Below, piece by piece: positions 17,478-26,173 of a stretch of DNA of 54,216 nt (within the stretch, counting starts at the first letter, position 1; every line of letters begins with the position of its first letter). The stretch is from Streptomyces ossamyceticus (GTDB taxonomy: Bacteria > Actinomycetota > Actinomycetes > Streptomycetales > Streptomycetaceae). The stretch lies in assembly GCF_001418475.1 (NCBI RefSeq), contig NZ_LIQX01000159.1, positions 1 to 54,216 on the forward strand, written 5' to 3'. The notes below the pieces were generated by a model. The model saw only the letters and a list, made by a program, of their open reading frames with translations, was not told the DNA's origin and made no database searches. The translations under genes and the position numbers were made by a program.

Positions 17478-17570
17478 CACGCCCGGCTGGAGGCGGCGGG
17501 CTTCACGGATGTTGCCGTGGCCGTGCACGAGGGCGGCGGCAGCCTCCGCTTCCGCGCCCGGCGGCCCTGA
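17478..17570 (+). pseudogene. Methyltransferase C-terminal remnant
   Basis: A short plus-strand frame ends HARLEAAGFTDVAVAVHEGG then GSLRFRARRP and a TGA. This is the usual C-terminal beta-strand arrangement of class I SAM-dependent methyltransferases (LEAAGFTDVxV ... FRARRP). Nothing of the SAM-binding part is upstream; that DNA is the AraC remnant on the opposite strand. The two remnants meeting tail to tail indicate a deletion joining unrelated genes. Evidence is one short motif, so confidence is moderate. Confidence 0.45.
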
Positions 17571-17594
17571 CCGCGCCGCCGCCCCTCGTGTGCG

Positions 17595-18035
17595 TCAGGG
17601 TGGGAAGCGGCGTACGTAGCGCCGCTGCCACGGGGTCTCCACGGCGTGCCGGTCGTAGTGCCGGCGCACATAGGCGACGGCCTCCTCGGGCGGTACGCCG
17701 TCCAGGACCGCCAGGCAGGCGAGCGCGGTGCCGGTCCGGCCCCGGCCGCCGCCGCAGGCGACCTCGACGCGCTCCCCGGCCGCCCGCTCCCGGACGTCCC
17801 GGAACACCTCCGCCGCCTCCGCCCGGTCCGCGGGCAGCCGGAAGTCGGGCCACCGCAACCAGCGGGCCTCCCAGGGGACTTCGGGCGGCTCCTTGCCGAG
17901 CAGATACACCGCGTACGTCGGCACGGGACCGCCGGGCAGCGGATGCCGCAGCCCCCGCCCGCGCACGAGCCGCCCGGACGGCAGCCGCAGCACGCCGGGG
18001 GCGTCCGGGCTCCAGGGTTCGATGGAGTCGGTCAT
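17595..18035 (-). CDS. Protein-tyrosine phosphatase-like protein
   Basis: The 146-residue protein has the phosphatase P-loop CGGGRGRTGT (CX5R, with catalytic Cys and Arg), preceded by VEV as in dual-specificity phosphatases. The general acid could be Asp in LRWPDFRLP. Small cytosolic enzymes of this type remove phosphate from Tyr or Ser/Thr, or from phosphoinositides or nucleotides; the substrate is not known. C-terminal HYDRHAVETPWQRRYV is typical of its actinobacterial homologues. It stands alone. Confidence 0.8.
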   Translation of the reverse strand: MTDSIEPWSPDAPGVLRLPSGRLVRGRGLRHPLPGGPVPTYAVYLLGKEPPEVPWEARWLRWPDFRLPADRAEAAEVFRDVRERAAGERVEVACGGGRGRTGTALACLAVLDGVPPEEAVAYVRRHYDRHAVETPWQRRYVRRFPP

Positions 18036-18266
18036 CCGGTCAGCGTCTCAAATCAGCTCGGCCGGTGTCGGCTGGATGGGGGTCGCCCCGGCGAATGGCC
18101 GGTGATGGGTGTGCTGATCGTCGTCACGCCCTGGTGCCGGTGGGCCGCGCGAGGCTGACCGCGTTCCGTGCCCGGCCGGTACTGAGACTCCGGAGAAGGC
18201 CGCGGCGTTCGGCCCGTGGCCCGTGGCCCGGAGATTTCCACGCCTTCCCCGCTCTCACCTCTTCCG

Positions 18267-19160
18267 TCATGTTCCAAGGGTCGTGCGGGGGTTGCGCCTC
18301 TTGAGCCTCGCCCGTCTCTGGGGGCCGCGGGCGGCCGGGGTCAGGCGCCAGTAGCCGTACGGGTTGTGGAAGAAGTCGTCGTCCTCGAACCGTTCGCACT
18401 CCACACGGTTCATGATCCAGCGCGGGGCGTCCTGGGTGATGCGGAAGCCCTCGCCGTTCTGGACCCCGTGCTCCGGCTGTTCCGTCAGCAGGTAGTATGA
18501 CGCGATCTGCATGGTGGCCATCCAGTCGAGCAGCAGCTTCGGCTCGGGCACCCCGGTGGTTCCGTGGGCCAGCTCCACGTCGGCCTCGCCCAGGAGGTGC
18601 ATGCCGCAGCTGTAGTAGACCTCCCCGTCGTAGATCATCGGCACGACCCAGGCCCGGACGAGGGCGCCGGCCAGGTCGTCCACGGTCTCGGCGGCCGCCG
18701 CCTCGCTCGCCAGGTCCAGCCACCGCTCGCGCCCGCAGGCCACCCCGCTGGACTCGTTCTTCACCGCGGTGGCCCCGTTGGCCAGCAGGGCCGCGGTCAC
18801 GGCCAGCGCCCGGCGGGACACGTCGAGACCGGTGGCCTGGGAGATCGGCGGCGACAGGACGTAGGCGACCGAGTCCTGCGCGTCCACCGCGGCCCAGTCA
18901 CTCTCGCCGAACCCGTCGTCGCCGGTGACCTGGCGGGAGGCGAGCGCCGCGTCGAACGCCTCCCGCATACGGAGGTCCGGCTCCTGCTGGAACTGGTCGA
19001 GTTCGAAGTCCCCTCCGCCCGCCTCCTCGACCACCCGGCTGATGACATCGGGATCCAGGCCCACGCCGACCGCGCACAGCACGTGCCTCGGCGTCACACC
19101 GGACGCCGGGACCACGAAGCGCGTGCCCTCGATGACGTGTCCTTGCCACACCTTGCTCAT
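18267..19160 (-). CDS. Hypothetical protein of unknown family
   Basis: From the ATG at 19158-19160 (MSKVWQGHVIEGTRFVVPAS) the protein has 297 residues. I do not recognise the family. It is soluble, acidic and not low-complexity. Segments include AVTAALLANGATAVKNESSG then VACGRERWLDLA, a compact hydrophobic middle (VRAWVVPMIYDGEVYYSCGMH), a Trp/Tyr-rich part (RWIMNRVECERFEDDDFFHN) and a basic tail. Alternation of strands and helices suggests an enzyme-like alpha/beta fold. Initiation further upstream (to about 19211) is possible, but neither has a good ribosome site. It is monocistronic; flanks 18036-18266 and 19161-19321 show no other gene. Confidence 0.7.
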   Translation of the reverse strand: MSKVWQGHVIEGTRFVVPASGVTPRHVLCAVGVGLDPDVISRVVEEAGGGDFELDQFQQEPDLRMREAFDAALASRQVTGDDGFGESDWAAVDAQDSVAYVLSPPISQATGLDVSRRALAVTAALLANGATAVKNESSGVACGRERWLDLASEAAAAETVDDLAGALVRAWVVPMIYDGEVYYSCGMHLLGEADVELAHGTTGVPEPKLLLDWMATMQIASYYLLTEQPEHGVQNGEGFRITQDAPRWIMNRVECERFEDDDFFHNPYGYWRLTPAARGPQRRARLKRRNPRTTLGT

Positions 19161-19321
19161 CTGCCCAGCATCGCAGATGTGCGTACGACGTTGAGATCTC
19201 TTCGGCACCAACAGACATGCTGGTCCGGCCCGTTCACGCGGTTCCCGGCACCCCCGGGAAAGCAGGGGCGCCGGGAACGTGCCTGGGCCTTCTGATGGAT
19301 GTCCGCGGAACGAGCGGTGCC

Positions 19322-20083
19322 CTAGGGCCGCGCGTCGTGGCTCGCGGTGGGCTCGGGGGAAGCCGTCGCCGTGCGGGCCTCGATGCCGCGGAAGTGCTCG
19401 GACATCGCCCGCTGGGCGCCCTCGACGTCGCGGGCGCGCAGGGCGGCGACGATGTCGCGGTGGCGGCGGACGGTCAGCTCCGGGGTGGGGTCGTCGGTCC
19501 AGCCGCGGGCCCCGGCCACCCGCAGGAAGACCGTCCAGAAGGCGCCGAGCAACTGGGGGACGAGCGCGTTGCCGAGGGAGGCGTAGAGCAACTCGTGGAA
19601 GTCGCGGTCGAGTTCGGCGACGGGCTCGCCCGCCCGGCCGGCCGCCTCCATCCGATCGACGACCGCGGCGAGGCCGTCCAGCTCCTCCTCGGTGAGCGTG
19701 CCCGCGACCCGGCGAACGAGCCCCTCCTCCAGCACCTCACGGATCTGGAGGACCTCCGCGAGCGCGGCGGTGTCGCCGTCGGGCCGGGCGAGCGCACGGA
19801 AGGTCAGGCCGTCGACGAGGGGCGTCAGGGACGCCTCGCCGACATAGGTGCCGTAGCCGTGCCGGATGTCGACTATGTCGAGGGCCTGGAGCGCCTTGAG
19901 GGCCTCGCGGACGGAGTTGCGGCTGACGCCGAGGTCCTCCATCAGCTGCGTCTCGGTGGGCAGCGGCGCCCCCGCCCGCAGTTTGCGGTCGAGGATCAGC
20001 TGCGTCACCGCCCGCTGGACCTGGCCGCTCACCCGCCGCTCGGGCCGGCGCCGGCCGCCGCTCTCCTCTGACATGCGCCGCAT
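19322..20083 (-). CDS. GntR/FadR-family transcriptional regulator
   Basis: The 253-residue regulator has an N-terminal GntR winged helix (GQVQRAVTQLILDRKLRAGA, LPTETQLMEDLGVSRNSVRE) and a C-terminal FCD domain (helical, with the metal-site pattern DRDFHELLYASLGN and later His in TVRRHRDI and MSEHF). FadR-type members sense carboxylic acids or sugar acids. It is divergent from the ABC importer/DapA-like operon and is its likely regulator. The exact start is uncertain: ATG at 20083, 20074 or 20101. The stop codon lies within a degenerate copy of the repeat seen at 11832. Confidence 0.9.
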   Translation of the reverse strand: MRRMSEESGGRRRPERRVSGQVQRAVTQLILDRKLRAGAPLPTETQLMEDLGVSRNSVREALKALQALDIVDIRHGYGTYVGEASLTPLVDGLTFRALARPDGDTAALAEVLQIREVLEEGLVRRVAGTLTEEELDGLAAVVDRMEAAGRAGEPVAELDRDFHELLYASLGNALVPQLLGAFWTVFLRVAGARGWTDDPTPELTVRRHRDIVAALRARDVEGAQRAMSEHFRGIEARTATASPEPTASHDARP

Positions 20084-20279
20084 CGTACGCTCGCCGGACA
20101 TCCGACGACCCACCTCCGGACGGGAACCACGGGAAGGGACCGGGGGAACACCGGGTGAACACCGGGTGGTCGCCCCGGCGAATTCTCTCCCAACAGGGCC
20201 CCAACCCGCCTTGTTTCCTACCGGTGTTGCCCCGGCATTGGTCGAACCTGTGGCGGCTACGCCATTCGTGTGCGAGCCC

Positions 20280-20308
20280 TTGACCGCCCCCACGGGCGCT
20301 CCTAAGGT
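20280..20308 (+). promoter_or_regulatory. Promoter candidate of the peptide ABC operon
   Basis: TTGACC (20280-20285), 17 bases, TAAGGT (20303-20308), predicting a start near 20315 and a leader of about 80 bases. Upstream, GAACACCGGGT is repeated head to tail at 20146-20167 and could be part of a regulator site. The whole gap 20084-20396 has no other gene. Confidence 0.5.
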
Positions 20309-20396
20309 CACGCTGCCCCCTGTAGGACGTAGGACGTCGTACCTCTGTCATCGAGCCCCCACCGCTTCGCTCCCCCGCTGCCTCCTTGGAGGAACC

Positions 20397-22025
20397 GTGC
20401 GCGATGTGACCCATGACGCCCCGGCACCGGCCCGACGGTCGTTCCTGAAGCACTCCGGCGCGCTGGGCGCCGCCGCGGCCCTGTCCCCCGCGCTGGCCGC
20501 CTGTTCGGCCGGGCCGGAGTCCACCAACGACACCGGCGGTGGCGGCGGGCGCAACGGCACCCTGACCGCCGTCATCGGCTACGGCAACGACGGCAGCTGG
20601 GACCCGACCCAGACCGCGTCCGCGTTCTGCATGGCCGCCAACAACCACATCTACGAGGGCCTCCTCGACACCGACCCGCTGTCCCGCGAGCCGTACGCGG
20701 CGCTCGCGACGGCCGTACCCGGCGACCTCGGCGGCACGTCGTGGACGTTCGAGCTGCGGCCCGGCGCCACGTTCCACGACGGGAAACCGGTCACCGCCGA
20801 CGACGTGGTCTTCGTCTACGAGCGGATCCTCGACCCCGGCACCCAGACCCTCGCCAAGGGGTTCTTCGCGAGCTGGCTGAAGGAGGTCCGGAAGGTCGAC
20901 GCGCGCACCGTCGAGCTGGTCCTCAAGTTCCCCTTCCCCGACGGCGTCTCCCGGCTGACCCTGGCGAAGATCATGCCCCAGCACGTCTTCTCCCGGCCGG
21001 GCGCCTGGGAGGAGGCCGTCAAGGGCAAGGCGATCGGGTCGGGGCCGTACCGGCAGACGGCCCACCACCCGAAGTCCAACACGACGTTCGAGGCGTACGC
21101 CGACTACAACGGGCCCCGTCCGGCCGCGTTCGGGAAGATGAACTGGCTGACCATCGTGGACGCGGCGCCCCGGGTCGCGAAGATCTCCGGGGCGAGCGCG
21201 GGCGCGCAGATCGCCGACAACATCCCGTACGCCAACATCGGGCAGCTGGAGAAGGGCGGGATGACCGTCCAGGGCGGCTCCGGCATGAACAACCTCTTCC
21301 TGATGTTCAACACCCGGCACAAGCCCTTCGACGACGTGCGCGTCCGGCAGGCCCTGCACTACGCCGTCGACCGCGACAAGATGATCGAGGTCGCCCTCAA
21401 GGGGCACGGGAAGCCCGCGAGTTCCTTCCTCGACGAGGGGAACCCCAGCTACCGGCCGGCGAGGACGGTGTACGGGTACGACCCGGAGAAGGCGAAGGCG
21501 CTGCTGGCCGAGGCGGGCGTGCGCGACCTGCGCGTCGACATCCTCGCGGTGAACGTGAGCTGGATCGTCGACTGCCTGCCGACCCTCAAGGCGTCCTGGG
21601 ACGCGATCGGCGTCGAGACGACGCTCTCGCCGCAGGAGACGACCGCCGTGTTCACGAAGATGGACCAGAAGCAGGACTACCAGGTGGTGGCCGCCGCCTC
21701 CAACCCCAACCAGTTCGGCCTCGACGCGGACCTGATCATGCGGTACAACTACGGCCCGCAGAACCTGTGGATGCGCTACGCGCGCTGGGCCGACGCCCCG
21801 GTGGCCAGGAAACTCTTCGCGGACATGGACCGGGCCACGAAGGAGCCGGACGCCGACCGGAAGAAGGCGATGGTCCAGGACTACCTCGACGTCGTCGCCG
21901 AACAGGCCGTGCTCTACCCGGTGGTGCACAACGAGCTGATGACGGCGTGGGACCCGAAGCGGCTGTCGGGGATAAGGGCGCAGCCCTATCCGGGGATCAA
22001 CCTGCTCCAGGCCAAGTGGGTCTAG
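20397..22025 (+). CDS. ABC transporter substrate-binding lipoprotein, peptide/opine type
   Basis: This 542-residue family 5 extracytoplasmic binding protein presents peptides or similar solutes to the importer. The N-terminus has twin Arg (RRSFLKHSG) and a lipobox (LAAC), consistent with a Tat-exported lipoprotein. Family hallmarks: NNHIYEGLLDTDPLSREPYA, FHDGKPVTADDVVF and FDDVRVRQALHYAVDR. The GTG has GGAGG four bases upstream. First gene of a five-gene unit with permease, permease-ATPase fusion, ATPase and DapA-like aldolase. The DapA-like partner suggests the cargo is a keto acid, amino sugar or amino acid derivative rather than a plain peptide. Confidence 0.93.
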   Translation: MRDVTHDAPAPARRSFLKHSGALGAAAALSPALAACSAGPESTNDTGGGGGRNGTLTAVIGYGNDGSWDPTQTASAFCMAANNHIYEGLLDTDPLSREPYAALATAVPGDLGGTSWTFELRPGATFHDGKPVTADDVVFVYERILDPGTQTLAKGFFASWLKEVRKVDARTVELVLKFPFPDGVSRLTLAKIMPQHVFSRPGAWEEAVKGKAIGSGPYRQTAHHPKSNTTFEAYADYNGPRPAAFGKMNWLTIVDAAPRVAKISGASAGAQIADNIPYANIGQLEKGGMTVQGGSGMNNLFLMFNTRHKPFDDVRVRQALHYAVDRDKMIEVALKGHGKPASSFLDEGNPSYRPARTVYGYDPEKAKALLAEAGVRDLRVDILAVNVSWIVDCLPTLKASWDAIGVETTLSPQETTAVFTKMDQKQDYQVVAAASNPNQFGLDADLIMRYNYGPQNLWMRYARWADAPVARKLFADMDRATKEPDADRKKAMVQDYLDVVAEQAVLYPVVHNELMTAWDPKRLSGIRAQPYPGINLLQAKWV

Positions 22026-22026
22026 C

Positions 22027-22986
22027 GTGATCGTCGTCCTGCGCGTCCTGCTGCGGCGGATCGCCCTGCTGGTCCCGCTCCTGCTGGGGATCGTGCTGTT
22101 CGTCTTCGTCGTCATGCGGTTCTCGGACGTCGACCCGGCGTCCGCGTTCTTCCAGGGCGCCAATCCGACCCCCGGGCAACTGCACGAGTTCCGGGAGGAG
22201 AACGGGCTCCTCGACCCGCTGCCCGTGCGGTACGTCGGCTTCGTCGGGGATCTGCTCCACGGCGACATGGGCACCAGCGCGCTCACCCGGGCCCCGGTGG
22301 TCGAGCAGGTCACCACCGCCCTTCCGCTCACCCTCCAGCTGACCTTCCTGGGGCTGGGGATCGCGGTGGTGCTGGCCCTGCTCGGCGGGATCACCGCGGC
22401 GATCCACCGGGACCGGCTGCCGGACCAGATCATCCGGGTGGTGTCGCTGACCGGGGTCGCGGCGCCCGGCTTCTGGCTGGCGCTGCTGATGATCCAGTAC
22501 CTGGCGGTGGACCTCGGGTGGTTCCCGACCGGCGGTTACGTCAATCCGGCCGACTCCTTCACCGGGTGGCTGCGGACGATGACCCTGCCCGCGTTCGCCC
22601 TGTCGCTGCCGATGGCCGCGCAGCTCACCCGGATCGTGCGGACGGCCGTGGTGGAGGAGCTGGACAAGGACTACGTGCGGACGGCGATCGGGAGCGGGCT
22701 GCCGCCGCGGGTCGTCGTGGGCCGCAACGTCCTGCGCAACGCGCTGATCAACCCGCTCACGGTGCTCGGGCTGCGCGTCGGCTATCTGCTGGGCGGCGCG
22801 GTCGTGATCGAGACGATCTTCTCGCTGCCCGGTATGGGCAAGTTGATGATCGACGCCGTGAAGAACGGCGACCCGGCGGTCGTCCAGGGCGTCGTCCTCA
22901 CCACGGCCGCGGGGTTCGTCGTGGTGAACCTCGTCATCGACGTCCTCCATCTGCTGGTCAACCCGCGACTGAGGGATGCGAGCTGA
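22027..22986 (+). CDS. ABC transporter permease, DppB type
   Basis: The 319-residue membrane subunit has six predicted helices; the first (RIALLVPLLLGIVLFVFVVM) is at residues 11-31. The cytoplasmic EAA loop is present (YVRTAIGSGLPPRVVVGRNV). The N-terminal FxGANPTPGQL region matches the DppB subfamily. It starts with GTG one base after the lipoprotein stop, so translation is coupled. Pairs with the permease half of the next protein. Confidence 0.93.
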   Translation: MIVVLRVLLRRIALLVPLLLGIVLFVFVVMRFSDVDPASAFFQGANPTPGQLHEFREENGLLDPLPVRYVGFVGDLLHGDMGTSALTRAPVVEQVTTALPLTLQLTFLGLGIAVVLALLGGITAAIHRDRLPDQIIRVVSLTGVAAPGFWLALLMIQYLAVDLGWFPTGGYVNPADSFTGWLRTMTLPAFALSLPMAAQLTRIVRTAVVEELDKDYVRTAIGSGLPPRVVVGRNVLRNALINPLTVLGLRVGYLLGGAVVIETIFSLPGMGKLMIDAVKNGDPAVVQGVVLTTAAGFVVVNLVIDVLHLLVNPRLRDAS

Positions 22987-25081
22987 TGCGCTGATGTTCG
23001 GCCTGATGGTGACCACGCGCCGACGCCTGACGGACGCCCTGTCCCGGCCGGGCCTGCGGCTGCGCGCCTGGCGCGGGCTGCCGGTGCTGTCGCGGATCGC
23101 CGTGTGCTTCCTCGCGCTCGTGGTCCTCACCGCCCTGCTCGCCCCGGTTTTCGCCCCGCACGACCCGCTCGACCAGCGGACCCTCGTCGGCGGCACCGGA
23201 GCGCCCTCCGCCGCTCACTGGATGGGCCAGGACAGCCTCGGCCGGGACATCCTCAGCCGGCTGATGCACGGGGCGCGCTGGTCGCTCGCGATCGGGCTCG
23301 GAGCCACCGCGCTGGCCCTGCTCGTGGGCGCGTTCGTGGGGGCCGTGGCCGCGACCTCGCGCAAGGCGGTCGACGAGACCCTGATGCGCTGTCTGGACGT
23401 CGTCATGGCGTTCCCCGGCATCGCGCTCGCCGCCGTGCTCGTCGCGGTCTTCGGCGGCGGCATCGAGGTGCTGATCTGCGCGATCGCGTTCCTGTTCACG
23501 CCGCCGGTCGCCCGGGTCGTACGGGCCAACGTCCTCGACCAGTACGGCGAGGACTATGTGACCGCCGAGCGGGTCATCGGGGCCCGCACCCGGCACATCG
23601 TGGTCCGGCACGTGGCCGTCAACTGCGCCGCCCCCGTCCTGGTGTTCTGCACGGTGCAGGTCGCCGAGGCCATCGTGTTCGAGGCGTCCCTGTCGTTCAT
23701 CGGCGCGGGCGTACGGCCACCGGACCCGTCGTGGGGCAGCGTCATCGCGGACGGCAAGAACATGGTGCTGACCGGCGGCTGGTGGGCGACCGTGTTCCCC
23801 GGTCTGCTGATGCTGGTCACCGTGCTGTCCCTGAACGTCCTCTCCGAGGGTGTCTCCGACGCCTGGGCGGCACCGGCGGGCCGGGACACGGAGCGCCCGA
23901 CGGAGGACGGCGGCGGGGAGCGGCGGACGGACGGCGGCGGGGAGCGGCGGACGGAGGGCGGCGACGAGGAGCCGGCCCGCCCGGCGGCCCCCAAGGCGGG
24001 GCCCGGCGCTCCGGCGGAGGACCACCGGGAGGCCGTGGGCGGCGAGGCCGCGCTGCCGGGGCTGGCGGAGGCGGCGCGGCGGCTGCGGGCACGGGCGCGA
24101 CCCCTGCCCACCGGGCGGCCGGTGCTGGCTGTGGAGGACCTCTCGATCCGCTTCGAGAAGCGGCACCGGGGCGTGGACATCGTCGACGGGATCAGCTTCG
24201 AGGTCCGCGCCGGTGAGGTCCTCGGCCTGGTCGGCGAGTCGGGGTGCGGCAAGTCGCTGACCGCGCTGACCGTGATGGGGCTGGAGCCGAAGGGGGCACG
24301 GGTGCGCGGCCGGGTCGTGTTCGGGGAGCGGCAGCTGGTGGGCGTGCCGATGCGGGTGCGGCGCCGGCTGCTCGGCCACGACATGGCGATGGTCTACCAG
24401 GACGCCCTGTCGTCGCTGAACCCGGCGATGACGATCCGCGCCCAGCTGCGGCAGGTCGTCCGGCGGGGCGGCGGGCGCACCCCGGCCGCGCTGCTGGAGA
24501 TGGTCGGCCTCGACCCCGGCCGCACCCTGCGCAGCTACCCGCACGAACTCTCCGGGGGTCAGCGCCAGCGTGTGCTGATCGCGATGGCCCTGTCCCGCGC
24601 CCCGAAGCTGATCGTGGCCGACGAGCCGACCACGGCCCTGGACGTGACGGTCCAGGCGCAGGTCATCGAGCTGCTGCTCGGGCTGCGCGCAAAACTGGGC
24701 TTCGCGCTCGTCCTCGTGTCGCACGACCTGGCGCTCGTCGCGGACGTCACCGACCGGGTGGCCGTGATGTACGGCGGGCGGATCGTCGAGACGGGGGTGA
24801 CGGCGGACCTCGTGGAGTCACCGGCCCATCCCTACACGCGCGGTCTGCTGGGCAGCGTCCTGTCGCTGGAGTCGGCGGCCGAGCGGATGACGCAGATCCA
24901 GGGGGTCGTCCCCTCTCCCGCCGACTTCCCGGCGGGCTGCCGCTTCGCCGACCGCTGCCCCCGCGCGAGCGAGGTGTGCCGTACGACCGTCCCGGCGCTG
25001 CTGGGCTCCCCCACCCACACGGCGGCCTGCCACCACCCGGCGGTGGACCTGACCGCGACGGAGAACGAGGTGCCCCGGTGA
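22976..25081 (+). CDS. Fused ABC permease (DppC type) and ATPase (DppD type)
   Basis: This 701-residue protein joins two subunits that are usually separate. Residues 1-300 are a DppC-type permease (HWMGQDSLGRDILSRLMHGA, EAA loop YVTAERVIGARTRHIVVRHV). Residues 300-380 are a Gly/Glu/Arg-rich linker with a repeated GGGERRT unit. Residues 385-690 are a full ATPase: Walker A GESGCGKS, signature LSGGQRQR, Walker B LIVADEPTTALD, switch His VSHDLA, and the OppD/DppD Cys cluster (GCRFADRCPRASEVC) that often holds an Fe-S cluster. Start: ATG at 22976 overlaps the previous gene; ATGs at 22994 and 23006 are alternatives. Confidence 0.92.
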   Translation: MRADALMFGLMVTTRRRLTDALSRPGLRLRAWRGLPVLSRIAVCFLALVVLTALLAPVFAPHDPLDQRTLVGGTGAPSAAHWMGQDSLGRDILSRLMHGARWSLAIGLGATALALLVGAFVGAVAATSRKAVDETLMRCLDVVMAFPGIALAAVLVAVFGGGIEVLICAIAFLFTPPVARVVRANVLDQYGEDYVTAERVIGARTRHIVVRHVAVNCAAPVLVFCTVQVAEAIVFEASLSFIGAGVRPPDPSWGSVIADGKNMVLTGGWWATVFPGLLMLVTVLSLNVLSEGVSDAWAAPAGRDTERPTEDGGGERRTDGGGERRTEGGDEEPARPAAPKAGPGAPAEDHREAVGGEAALPGLAEAARRLRARARPLPTGRPVLAVEDLSIRFEKRHRGVDIVDGISFEVRAGEVLGLVGESGCGKSLTALTVMGLEPKGARVRGRVVFGERQLVGVPMRVRRRLLGHDMAMVYQDALSSLNPAMTIRAQLRQVVRRGGGRTPAALLEMVGLDPGRTLRSYPHELSGGQRQRVLIAMALSRAPKLIVADEPTTALDVTVQAQVIELLLGLRAKLGFALVLVSHDLALVADVTDRVAVMYGGRIVETGVTADLVESPAHPYTRGLLGSVLSLESAAERMTQIQGVVPSPADFPAGCRFADRCPRASEVCRTTVPALLGSPTHTAACHHPAVDLTATENEVPR
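23899..23961 (+). repeat. In-frame tandem repeat in the fusion linker
   Basis: A unit of about 27 bases containing GGCGGCGGGGAGCGGCGGAC is present twice, with a third partial copy, coding GGGERRT repeats in the linker between the permease and ATPase halves. The reading frame is kept. Confidence 0.75.
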
Positions 25082-26163
25082 GCGACGCACTCAGCGACGC
25101 ACTCGTACAGGTCTCCGGCGCCCATGTGGTCCACCGGGCGCGTGGCGGCGGCCTGTTCACCCGGGACCGGGTGTACGCCCTGACGGGCGCCGATCTGACG
25201 ATCGCGCCCGGCGAGACGGTGGGCGTGGTGGGCGAGTCGGGGTGCGGGAAGTCGACGCTGGCGAAGGTGCTGGTGGGCGTGGAGCGGCCGACGGCCGGGA
25301 CGGTCGCCTTCCGGGGGCGGGACCTGTGGTCGATGTCGCCTGCCGAGCGGCGGGCGACCGTGGGCGGCGGCACCGGCATGATCTTCCAGGACCCCTCCAC
25401 GGCCCTGAACCGCCGGCTGACCGTCCGCCGGATCCTGCGCGACCCGCTCGATGTGCACCGGCGCGGCACGCCCGCCGAACGCGAGGAACGGGTGCGGGAG
25501 CTGATGGCGCTGGTCGGTCTGCCCGCCGTGCTGGCCGACGGGCTGCCGGGCCGGCTGTCGGGCGGGCAGCGGCAGCGGGTCGCGATCGCCCGGGCGCTCG
25601 CCCTGGACCCCGGCCTGGTCGTGGCGGACGAGCCGACGAGCGCGCTGGACGTGTCGGTGCGCGCGCAGATCCTGAACCTGCTGCTCGACCTGAAGGAGCG
25701 GCTCGGGCTGGCGTTGGTCTTCGTGTCGCACGACATCCAGACGGTGCGGCGGATGAGCGACCGGGTGATCACCATGTATCTGGGGCGGATCGTGGAGGAG
25801 GCGCCGGCCGACGCCGTCACCGGGCGGTCGCGGCACCCGTACACACGGGCGCTGTTCTCGGCGACGCCGGGACTGCTGGACCCGATCGCCCCGATCCCGC
25901 TGACGGGCCCGGTGCCGTCGGCCACGCGGCCGCCGAGCGGCTGCCCGTTCCGCACCCGCTGCTGGCGGGCGGACGGGGTGTGCGCGGAGGTGATGCCGGA
26001 CTTCGCGGCCGCGTCGGCCCCCGGACACCGTTTCCGCTGCCACCATCCTGTGCAGGAGACGGAGTGGACGGGGGACCTGGTCGCCGAGGCCGCGTCCCGG
26101 TCGGCGTCCGTGTCCCCGGCCACCGCCGGGGCCGTGCAGGAGCGCGCCGTACGAGATACCTAG
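25078..26163 (+). CDS. ABC transporter ATP-binding protein, DppF type
   Basis: The 361-residue second ATPase of the importer. Walker A GESGCGKST, signature LSGGQRQR, Walker B LVVADEPTSALD, VSHDIQ and the oligopeptide Cys cluster CPFRTRCWRADGVC are intact. Its GTG overlaps the stop of the fusion protein (GTGA); the open frame upstream is a shadow. A C-terminal tail of about 35 residues (Ala/Ser/Glu-rich) is not family-like. It pairs with the ATPase half of the fusion. Confidence 0.93.
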   Translation: MSDALSDALVQVSGAHVVHRARGGGLFTRDRVYALTGADLTIAPGETVGVVGESGCGKSTLAKVLVGVERPTAGTVAFRGRDLWSMSPAERRATVGGGTGMIFQDPSTALNRRLTVRRILRDPLDVHRRGTPAEREERVRELMALVGLPAVLADGLPGRLSGGQRQRVAIARALALDPGLVVADEPTSALDVSVRAQILNLLLDLKERLGLALVFVSHDIQTVRRMSDRVITMYLGRIVEEAPADAVTGRSRHPYTRALFSATPGLLDPIAPIPLTGPVPSATRPPSGCPFRTRCWRADGVCAEVMPDFAAASAPGHRFRCHHPVQETEWTGDLVAEAASRSASVSPATAGAVQERAVRDT

Positions 26164-26173
26164 GGAGCAGCCC

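Noticed and set aside
19737-22433. 898-codon minus-strand frame across the GntR promoter and lipoprotein gene
   Set aside because: Its composition is shadow-like, and the region of GntR it covers is read correctly in another frame.
24244-26163. Upstream extension of the second ABC ATPase
   Set aside because: The first 278 residues are a frame-shifted shadow of the fused ATPase; the true start is the GTG at 25078 that overlaps the previous stop.
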